Positions 34,287 to 40,650 of a DNA stretch of 40,650 bases are shown piece after piece. The notes beneath the pieces are model-generated. The model did not search any database, had not been told where the DNA came from, and saw only the letters and a list, made by a program, of their open reading frames with translations. Position 1 is the stretch's first letter. Each line of letters starts with the position of its first letter. The translations under genes and the position numbers were made by a program. This DNA is from Iodobacter sp. BJB302 (GTDB lineage: Bacteria > Pseudomonadota > Gammaproteobacteria > Burkholderiales > Chitinibacteraceae): contig NZ_PDZG01000043.1 in NCBI RefSeq assembly GCF_002735645.1, positions 1-40,650 of the forward strand, given 5' to 3'.

Positions 34287-34355
34287 CACCACGGACCTAA
34301 AATCTGTGGGCACAGAGAGCACAAAGTTTATAAGCAGAACACAGAGAAAACATAA
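34287..34355. repeat. CACAGAG element, copy 7 (half element)
   Basis: CACCACGGACCTAAAATCTG, then GGGCACAGAGAGCACAAAG and AACACAGAGAAAA. Only one arm type is evident, so this is a partial or decayed copy. It lies upstream of the S9 peptidase start. Confidence 0.55.
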
Positions 34356-34515
34356 AAGGCTAGTGTGTAATAAGACAAAGAGGCGCAAGGCCGATGCAAA
34401 GATTAATTACAATAAGACAAGCACCAAGACAGCTACCCATCGGCCAGAGTAAAGAAATATCGATCTTCCGGCAACTGCGGCTAGCAGCAAGAGCGCGGCA
34501 TACAGAGAGAACACA

Positions 34516-35145
34516 ATGAGCTCAGAAACACACCCTTCGCTTAGCCTGATCAGCCAACAAACACTGGCCCACTATCAGGCCAGTGCAGAAGGCTTTAAAG
34601 CAGGTACGGCAAACCATGATGTCAGCCAGAATATTGCAGCGCTGCTGCGCCATGTCCACACTGCCGCGCCTTTCGATATTCTGGATTTTGGCTGCGGCCC
34701 AGGCCGGGATCTGCAGCAGTTTGTGGCGCTTGGCCATCGCCCCGTAGGGCTGGACGGCACGGCCCGTTTTGTAGAAATGGCGAAGGCAGACAGCGGCGCA
34801 GAGGTGTGGCAGCAGGATTTTCTGGCGCTCGATTTACCAGCAGCCCGCTTTGACGGCATATTTGCCAACGCCGTTTTATTTCATATCCCCAGCCAGGAAC
34901 TGCCACGCGTTTTAAGCCAGCTTCATGCCACACTCAAACCGGGCGGCGTGCTATTTAGCTCCAACCCACGCGGCAATAATGAAGAGGGCTGGAATCAAGG
35001 CCGCTACGGTGCTTATTACAATCTGGCAACCTGGCAAAAATATTTAATCGCAGCAGGATTTACCGAGTTAGAGCACTACTACCGCCCCGCAGGCCTCCCG
35101 CGAGAACAGCAGCCTTGGCTAGCCAGCGTGTGGCGGGCCATTTAA
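34516..35145 (+). CDS. Class I SAM-dependent methyltransferase
   Basis: A 209-residue cytoplasmic Rossmann-fold methyltransferase. Motif I is ILDFGCGPGRDL (about 55-66), motif II GLDGT, motif IV FDGIFANAVLFHIP and post-motif LKPGGVLFSSNPRG. AGAGAG precedes the ATG. The substrate is unknown; the tail EHYYRPAGLPREQQPWLASV is shared by a group of small unnamed methyltransferases. It is followed within 92 bases by the leucine-rich-repeat kinase gene on the same strand, a possible functional pair. Confidence 0.9.
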   Translation: MSSETHPSLSLISQQTLAHYQASAEGFKAGTANHDVSQNIAALLRHVHTAAPFDILDFGCGPGRDLQQFVALGHRPVGLDGTARFVEMAKADSGAEVWQQDFLALDLPAARFDGIFANAVLFHIPSQELPRVLSQLHATLKPGGVLFSSNPRGNNEEGWNQGRYGAYYNLATWQKYLIAAGFTELEHYYRPAGLPREQQPWLASVWRAI

Positions 35146-35237
35146 TCTGAAAACACAGCATAATACCCATGTGCTTAGCTGCACACCCCCGCTCTTTGCT
35201 GGATAATCCCCTCTTTCTTTCGCCCAGCCATTCTTGC

Positions 35238-36539
35238 ATGCACACACTTTCACAACTTCGCTCCGGGCAACTCAAAGGCATTAAACGGCTGGATTTATCT
35301 TGTGGCCTGACCACGTTCCCAGAAGAAATTTTTTCTCTGGCAGATTCTTTAGAGATACTTAATTTATCTGGCAATGCGCTATCCAGTCTGCCCGATGATT
35401 TGCCGCGGCTAAAGCATTTGAAAGTGATATTTTGCTCGGATAATCAATTCGATCATTTACCAGAAGTGCTGGGGCGCTGCAGCAGGCTCACTATGGTGGG
35501 ATTTAAAGCCAATCAAATTCAAACAGTCAGTGCCGCCGCACTGCCCTCTGAGCTGCGCTGGCTGATCCTTACCGACAATCAAATCAGCCATTTACCAGAT
35601 GAGCTGGGCCGTTGCCATGCCTTGCAAAAACTCATGCTGGCCGGTAACCGGCTGCAATCCTTACCCGATACGCTGGCGGAGTGTACCAATCTAGAGCTGA
35701 TCCGCATTTCTGCCAACCAGCTGTCTGACTTACCCAACTGGCTATTGGGCCTGCCTAAGCTGGCATGGCTCGCTTTTGCGGGCAATCCATTTTGCCAAGC
35801 CGCAACGGAGCAAGCTTCTTCGCCTGTACGCTGGCAAGATCTCAGCATCAAAGAAAAACTAGGGGAAGGCGCTTCTGGCGTTATTTATAAAGCGCACTGG
35901 CAGCATGCCAGTGGCTCACCAGTGGCAATCAAGCTATTTAAAGGCACTCTTACCAGTGACGGACTGCCACAATGTGAAATGGCCGCATGCATTGCGGCCG
36001 GGCAGCACCCGAATCTTATTGGCTCTATTGGCAAAGTAACGGATCATCCCGATAATGCCACCGCGCTGCTGATGCCATTTATTGATGAGCACTATCGCAA
36101 TTTAGCAGCGCCCCCAAGTCTGAAATCATGCACGCGGGATATTTACACTGAAAATCAGCGCTTTAAACTAGCAACCACATTGAATATCGCCCTCAGTATT
36201 GCAGATGCTGCAGCCCACCTGCATTCATCATGCATTTTGCATGGCGATTTATATGCGCATAATATTTTAATTAATGGGGAAGGTGAAACAAAGCTGGGAG
36301 ACTTTGGTGCAGCGTCTTTCTATACCGCCGGGCAAACGCTGCTGCAAAATATTGAAGTGCGCGCGTTTTCTTACCTGCTTGAAGAATTAATCAATCTCAC
36401 AGACACAGCAGATACAAGCTCGCTCAAGCAATTACAAACAGACTGTGCGCATCCCGATATAAATAAACGCCCTTTATTTGCATCAATCAAAACTCAGTTA
36501 AAAGAGCTTTTATCAGCAAACAAACAAGCCACTCAATAA
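35238..36539 (+). CDS. Leucine-rich-repeat protein fused to a Ser/Thr kinase-like domain
   Basis: A 433-residue two-part protein. Residues 10-186 hold about seven LRR units of the LPxxLxxLxxLxxLxLxxN type (LEILNLSGNALSSLPDDL, LQKLMLAGNRLQSLPDTL). Residues 200-425 form a short eukaryotic-like kinase: glycine loop GEGASGVIYKA (209-219), VAIK lysine K232, catalytic HGDLYAHN (D337, N342) and DFGAAS (D355). HGD in place of HRD, and a short C-lobe, suggest an atypical but perhaps active kinase. ATG at 35238 is preferred to the open frame to 35169 because family members begin MHTL-x-QLRSG. No membrane helix, so it should be cytosolic. Partners unknown; the upstream methyltransferase is the nearest candidate. 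Confidence 0.88.
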   Translation: MHTLSQLRSGQLKGIKRLDLSCGLTTFPEEIFSLADSLEILNLSGNALSSLPDDLPRLKHLKVIFCSDNQFDHLPEVLGRCSRLTMVGFKANQIQTVSAAALPSELRWLILTDNQISHLPDELGRCHALQKLMLAGNRLQSLPDTLAECTNLELIRISANQLSDLPNWLLGLPKLAWLAFAGNPFCQAATEQASSPVRWQDLSIKEKLGEGASGVIYKAHWQHASGSPVAIKLFKGTLTSDGLPQCEMAACIAAGQHPNLIGSIGKVTDHPDNATALLMPFIDEHYRNLAAPPSLKSCTRDIYTENQRFKLATTLNIALSIADAAAHLHSSCILHGDLYAHNILINGEGETKLGDFGAASFYTAGQTLLQNIEVRAFSYLLEELINLTDTADTSSLKQLQTDCAHPDINKRPLFASIKTQLKELLSANKQATQ

Positions 36540-36550
36540 ATAATTTCAGA

Positions 36551-37675
36551 TCAATGATGCGGCTCTGATTCATCATCCGCAAATAAAAGTGAAATATCAG
36601 GGAAAGAAAATTGAATCCGCAATAAAGCTCCAACAACAGCAGGATCAAAATGCGAGCCACCGCCTTTTACAATAATATTCATCGCCTCATCATGTGAAAA
36701 CGCAGGTTTATAGACCCGCTTGGAGACCAGTGCATCATAAACATCGGCCACCGCCATTAGCCTTGCCGATAATGGAATCTCTTCGCCCTTCAAGCCCTGC
36801 GGATAGCCACTTCCATCCCATTTTTCCTGATGGCTGTATGCAATTTCCCGCGCATAATGCAAAAATTTATCTTCTTTTGTCCCTAAATAACTCTCTACCG
36901 AAGTAATGACATCCCGCCCATAGACGGTATGCATTTTCATTAAATTAAACTCTTCATCTGTCAATTTGCCCGGCTTTAACAAAATATGATCAGGTACCCC
37001 CACTTTGCCAATATCATGCATAGGTGCAGATTTATAGAGCCACTGTATATTGGCTGGCGTTAATTCATCGCTATAGCGTGGATCATCCGATAATTCCAAA
37101 GCCAGCAGCGCCACAAAATGCTGAGTACGCCGTAAATGCTTACCCGTTTCGTTATCCCGCGTTTCTGCCAATGATGCCATCGCTAAAATCGTTGCTTGCT
37201 GCAAATGAGCCAGCTCCCGCGTTCTCTCCTGAACTAAATGTTCCAGATATTGATTCTGATTTTTTAAAAATACCTGAGCAGCTTTTAAAGCTAATTGAGT
37301 TTGTACACGTGCCAGCAAAATAGAAGGAATAATAGGCTTACTTATATAATCGGCTCCACCTGCCGAAAAACCTTCTTCCTCATCTTCAATCGCGGTTTTA
37401 GCCGTCAGAAAAATAACAGGGATATCTTCCGTCTCCTGATTTGCCTTTAATTTCTTACATACCTCGTAGCCATTTAAATCCGGCATCATTACATCTAATA
37501 AAATAAGATCAGGCCGTGGATCAGCCAGCACCAGCCGTAAAGCAACTTCTCCATGATTCGCAACTTTCACACGATATTTTTCCCTCAACAAACCATTGAG
37601 CAACATCAGGTTATCAGGCGTATCGTCAACAACCAAGATTGTTGACCTGTTTTCAGGCATATGCAGCTGTTCCAT
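36551..37675 (-). CDS. Response regulator with HD-GYP c-di-GMP phosphodiesterase domain
   Basis: A 374-residue protein: receiver domain 11-130 (VVDDTP, phospho-acceptor D61 in LLDVMMPD, K113 in ISKP), a coiled-coil linker (about 135-165), then HD-GYP (about 170-355) with MHDIGKVGVPDHI (H220, D221) and HQEKWDGSGYPQGL (282-295). All key residues are present, so it should hydrolyse c-di-GMP on phosphorylation. AAGGAG sits 5 bases before ATG 37675. It lies 34 bases downstream of the hybrid kinase gene on the same strand, very probably its cognate output, and ends 11 bases from the convergent LRR-kinase gene. Confidence 0.95.
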   Translation of the reverse strand: MEQLHMPENRSTILVVDDTPDNLMLLNGLLREKYRVKVANHGEVALRLVLADPRPDLILLDVMMPDLNGYEVCKKLKANQETEDIPVIFLTAKTAIEDEEEGFSAGGADYISKPIIPSILLARVQTQLALKAAQVFLKNQNQYLEHLVQERTRELAHLQQATILAMASLAETRDNETGKHLRRTQHFVALLALELSDDPRYSDELTPANIQWLYKSAPMHDIGKVGVPDHILLKPGKLTDEEFNLMKMHTVYGRDVITSVESYLGTKEDKFLHYAREIAYSHQEKWDGSGYPQGLKGEEIPLSARLMAVADVYDALVSKRVYKPAFSHDEAMNIIVKGGGSHFDPAVVGALLRIQFSFPDISLLFADDESEPHH

Positions 37676-37709
37676 ATTGACTCCTTACATCTTAAGCATT
37701 TTCATACAA

Positions 37710-40070
37710 TTAAATCGGAAATTTATTCATCCATTCAAGCGCATCATTAAATGCAAACTGATTAATAAGCCTTAATAAGTCCTGGCTTTGCCCTGGCCAT
37801 AAGAGCTTAAATCCCAACTGATTCTCTTCAAAAAACTCGACCGCGGAAGCATCACCTTCTTGTAATAAGCGTTTTAAATCCTCAAACAACTTCTTTTTTT
37901 CATCCTGATCCAAAGACAGCTCTTCAGTACTGGCAAGAGATACGGTTGCGAGACTAAGGTTGTCTTGTGTAAAATAAAATGAATTCAAATCATCAACCAG
38001 CTCATTCATAACTAAAGAAAGCGCGTGTTGCAATTTGTAAGTCTGCTCATTAATTTCACCTTTATCCAAAGCAAGCTCAAGCTCTGCAGCTACTTTTTGC
38101 AAAACATCTGCCCCTATCGTTGCAGCAATTCCTTTTAAGGTGTGCGCATGCCGCTTGGCATCCATTCCATTTCCTGTATTAAGTGTGTCAACTAAGCTAA
38201 GTTGAATTTTCGGCATTTCATCCAGTACTTTAATTAATAATCGCCGATAAAAATCAGGATTTCCCATTGCGTATTTGAGGCCAACTTCCATATTTAGCCC
38301 CGTAATACAGAAAGGCAAGCCCGCAGCCGCCGGGCTATCGCTCACAACAGGGGTAGTTACTTTTTCAACAAATTCTCTTTTAACTTCTGGCAACCATTGA
38401 ATCAGTTTTTCTGTCAATAAATCGGGATCAATTGGTTTAAGCAAATGATCACTCATCCCTGATTCTTTGCACTTTTGCTTATCTTCATCCATCGCCAACG
38501 CAGTGAGCGCAATAATAGGTACCTCTTTTAAATGCCGGCCAGCACGTATTGCCGCAGAGGCACGCCAGCCATCCATGACCGGCATCTGAATATCCATAAG
38601 GATCAGATCAAATGTTTCTTTTTCTATAATCTGCAAGGCCTGTTGCCCATCGCCAACGACTGCAACCTGCATCCCGGCCTCCACCAATATCTCACTCGCC
38701 ACCTGCTGGTTTAAAGCATTATCCTCAACTAATAAAATACGCGATCCATAACGGCTTGCTAAAGCATGCTGCTGCTGATTTTTTAATACGGAAGGTGAAA
38801 TATCTTCCACATCCTGCTTATTTTTCTTTAAAGGAACACTAAACCAAAAACAGCTTCCCTTATTTTCTTCGCTGATTAATCCAATATTGCCATTCATTAA
38901 ATTAACCAATTGCTTAGAAATAACCAGCCCTAGGCCTAAACCGCCAAATTTCCGGGTTGCAGAGGTATCGGCCTGATTAAATGCCTGAAACAATTGAACC
39001 TGCTGCTCCTTGCTTATTCCAACGCCTGTATCAACAATTGAAAACTTAACGTTTACTTCATTTTCATCCTCTGATTCAAGATCAACAATCAGTTCAATCT
39101 TACCTTCTGATGTAAACTTCACCGCGTTTTCAATTAAGTGCAATAAAATTTTCTCTAAACGCTTAGCATCCCCCATTACAGACGAAGGTAATAAAGGGGA
39201 AATTTGGGAAAGCAAAATCAACCCTTTTGCTTTGGCCTCAACACCAAGTCTGTTCAGCACATCATCTAAAATAGGATGTAAATAAAATGCGGAAAATTCT
39301 AATTTAAGCTTCCCTTCTTCCATCTTTGAAAAATCGAACATATCATTCACAATACTTAATAAATGCTCGCTTGATCTTTGAATTACCTCTATATAATTTT
39401 TCTGTCTTATATTCAAATCGGTTTTTAGCACCAAATGAGTCATACCAATAATTGCATTCATCGGCGTGCGAATTTCATGGCTGATATTAGCCAGGAAATC
39501 CCTTTTTATTCTCAATGTTTCATCTAATATTTGTTTAATCCGCTCTTGCGCTTTCATTGCATCACTAAGCAAAGGGTTAACCGCGATTAACAAACAGATA
39601 CTCGCGCCCTCTTCACTCTGATGCGGCAACAAATGCAAACGCATTTCAGCACTAAACACTTCACTATTTAAATATTGCCATGAAAAAGTAGCGCTATCAC
39701 TTAACTGTTCCCCGTCACTCATCAAAGAAAAACTATCCAGCTGCTCTAAAAATGCTTTTCTCTGATCAGCCACCAGCAATTGCTCCGCCCCAACTCCCGC
39801 AAAAACAGAAGGTGAAGATGAAAATAAAACGGCAAAAGCTTGGTTTGCCCAAATAATTTTTCCATCTGCATTAATCAGAAGTAATGCTTCTGATGAAAAA
39901 TTCAAAATACTTTTATAATTTGCGTCCGTTTCCCGTTGTTTCTGTTTACTCTGCTCTAAGGTACGAAGATGCACATCAGAAATTGCAGCAAGCTTCTGCT
40001 GAAATTCTGACGATACCTCTGCACCCGAAAGTAATTTTATTTTAGTTTGCACACCACGTACCCCACTCAT
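37710..40070 (-). CDS. Soluble hybrid sensor histidine kinase (PAS-HisKA-HATPase-REC-Hpt)
   Basis: A 786-residue hybrid kinase. Coiled-coil start (about 1-50), PAS domain (about 55-160), HisKA with H198 (FLANISHEIRTPMNAIIG), HATPase_c with DTGVGIS and GGLGLGLVISK, receiver with D493 (LILMDIQMP), and an Hpt domain with H643 (HAHTLKG). No transmembrane helix or outer sensor is seen, so it must sense a cytoplasmic cue or a partner, perhaps through PAS. Frame opens at TTG 40094; ATG 40070 is chosen because AGGGGG lies just upstream while no ribosome site precedes the TTG. Phosphorelay H198-D493-H643 would pass to D61 of the HD-GYP protein, lowering c-di-GMP. Confidence 0.93.
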   Translation of the reverse strand: MSGVRGVQTKIKLLSGAEVSSEFQQKLAAISDVHLRTLEQSKQKQRETDANYKSILNFSSEALLLINADGKIIWANQAFAVLFSSSPSVFAGVGAEQLLVADQRKAFLEQLDSFSLMSDGEQLSDSATFSWQYLNSEVFSAEMRLHLLPHQSEEGASICLLIAVNPLLSDAMKAQERIKQILDETLRIKRDFLANISHEIRTPMNAIIGMTHLVLKTDLNIRQKNYIEVIQRSSEHLLSIVNDMFDFSKMEEGKLKLEFSAFYLHPILDDVLNRLGVEAKAKGLILLSQISPLLPSSVMGDAKRLEKILLHLIENAVKFTSEGKIELIVDLESEDENEVNVKFSIVDTGVGISKEQQVQLFQAFNQADTSATRKFGGLGLGLVISKQLVNLMNGNIGLISEENKGSCFWFSVPLKKNKQDVEDISPSVLKNQQQHALASRYGSRILLVEDNALNQQVASEILVEAGMQVAVVGDGQQALQIIEKETFDLILMDIQMPVMDGWRASAAIRAGRHLKEVPIIALTALAMDEDKQKCKESGMSDHLLKPIDPDLLTEKLIQWLPEVKREFVEKVTTPVVSDSPAAAGLPFCITGLNMEVGLKYAMGNPDFYRRLLIKVLDEMPKIQLSLVDTLNTGNGMDAKRHAHTLKGIAATIGADVLQKVAAELELALDKGEINEQTYKLQHALSLVMNELVDDLNSFYFTQDNLSLATVSLASTEELSLDQDEKKKLFEDLKRLLQEGDASAVEFFEENQLGFKLLWPGQSQDLLRLINQFAFNDALEWMNKFPI

Positions 40071-40260
40071 CAGCCCCCTATACCCCCGCCTCAATATTTA
40101 TTGATGCGATCCGTAAGAATGAATGCCCATCACCAGCGATCATCCCAATAGATAAGACACGGCACACTCTTACAGCCAAATGCAGACACAATTAATTCTA
40201 GTTCAAAAATTTAGATAATTCTGAAGTTGGAGGAGTACAAAACCTTGAGAAAACTTAGAC

Positions 40261-40284
40261 CCCTGTATTTTTAAAAATACAGGG
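40261..40284. other. Perfect 24-base palindrome
   Basis: CCCTGTATTTTT joined directly to AAAAATACAGGG. No loop bases, so it is either a dyad operator or a small hairpin. Not repeated elsewhere in the window as far as I could see. Confidence 0.7.
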
Positions 40285-40462
40285 CAATAGAGAATATCCA
40301 GGAATAAAGAATAAAAAACATACGCAGCTTAAAACTTAAACACAGTTTTGCCGTGGGTAGATCTGAAAAAACCAACCGGACAGATCGGGATAACAGCATT
40401 ATGCATACCCCGACAGCAAAGCACAGAAGGTGGTCGTTACGCTTCGGACACTTTTCTTGCGC

Positions 40463-40502
40463 CCAAAACAAAATCCCCGTCTCTTTCGAGTACGGGGGTT
40501 TG
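40463..40502 (-). terminator. Rho-independent terminator of the rRNA operon
   Basis: On the minus strand CCCCGT pairs with ACGGGG around a loop of about 13 bases, followed by ATTTTGTTTTG. It begins about 30 bases past the 5S end. Confidence 0.8.
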
Positions 40503-40530
40503 TTTACTACGTCTTTACTACTAATGGGGT

Positions 40531-40646
40531 GTCTGGCAATGACCTACTTTCACACAGGTAATCTGCACTATCATCGGCGCTAAGGTGTTTCACTGTCCTG
40601 TTCGGGATGGGAAGGAGTGGGACCACCTCGCTATGGTCGCCAGACT
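40531..40646 (-). rRNA. rrf: 5S ribosomal RNA
   Basis: Read on the minus strand it begins GTCTGGCGACCATAGCGAGG and contains the conserved CCCATCCCGAACAGG and GTGAAAC segments, ending GGTCATTGCCAGAC, whose ends pair as 5S helix I. About 116 bases, the normal 5S length. The 23S and 16S genes should lie beyond the right edge. Confidence 0.95.
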
Positions 40647-40650
40647 TTAA

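Larger units (their letters stand above)
40071..40530. other. Intergenic region upstream of the kinase and downstream of the rRNA operon
   Basis: No gene is credible; two short overlapping frames near 40271-40583 cover the rRNA terminator. It holds the kinase promoter (not located), a perfect palindrome (40261-40284) and the rRNA terminator (40463-40502). Confidence 0.5.

Noticed and set aside
18107-34355. CRISPR array made of the CACAGAG repeats
   Set aside because: Copies are kilobases apart, inverted rather than direct, and no cas genes are present.
40271-40583. Two short frames between the kinase gene and 5S
   Set aside because: They run across the rRNA terminator and into the 5S gene.

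Overview
The window looks like chromosome of a mesophilic betaproteobacterium, most likely of the Neisseriales (Chromobacterium/Iodobacter type). The grounds are a family I lipase with its dedicated foldase, ZapE, a Neisseria dRS3-like repeat, and protein-level resemblance to that order. This is inference from memory of families; no database was searched. Coding density is normal, G+C is about 50%, and the sequence carries an unusual load of short dispersed non-coding repeats. I found no CRISPR array, prophage or tRNA gene.

Layout. 1-124: right end of an IS3-family insertion sequence. 280-2210: three minus-strand housekeeping enzymes (GFA-fold protein, YCII protein, arylamine N-acetyltransferase). 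2458-3551: DsbB/DsbA-like disulfide pair. 3694-5254: a conserved hypothetical and an A+T-rich AEC permease. 5538-8169: divergent LysR regulator and DHA2 drug exporter. 8739-11072: three-gene copper cluster (small Cys/Met-rich exported protein, DUF411 protein, Tat-exported multicopper oxidase), then a conserved hypothetical (11162-11764). 12062-13870: secreted metzincin protease. 14331-15991: GST and quinone oxidoreductase. 16240-18077: lipase and lipase foldase. 18598-22251: ZapE, a chemoreceptor and gamma-carbonic anhydrase.

22326-27322 holds a Fur-box-preceded cluster: imelysin, di-heme oxidoreductase, second imelysin, DUF1513 protein. It is the most system-like block and its biochemistry is poorly understood. 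27558-29591: oligopeptidase A. 30078-31624: flavin monooxygenase plus VOC protein. Next comes a graveyard with a broken AraC gene and an IS3 orfA remnant. 32333-34255: secreted S9 peptidase. 34516-36539: methyltransferase and a leucine-rich-repeat protein kinase. 36551-40070: HD-GYP response regulator and a soluble hybrid histidine kinase with Hpt. The window closes with the 5S rRNA gene and terminator of an rRNA operon on the minus strand.

Working together: the exported proteins (lipase, metzincin, S9 peptidase, multicopper oxidase, imelysins, di-heme protein) suggest a secretion-active, surface-living heterotroph. The Dsb pair may serve such exported proteins; the lipase has two cysteines placed for a disulfide. 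Repeats: (i) a 90-106 bp inverted-repeat element with CACAGAG-type arms, seven copies between 18.1 and 34.4 kb, two of them inside the imelysin cluster; (ii) a 169-227 bp element in opposite orientations near 8.5 and 18.3 kb; (iii) a GTAACCCAAC repeat near 6.57 and 12.0 kb; (iv) one dRS3-like repeat near 15.0 kb.
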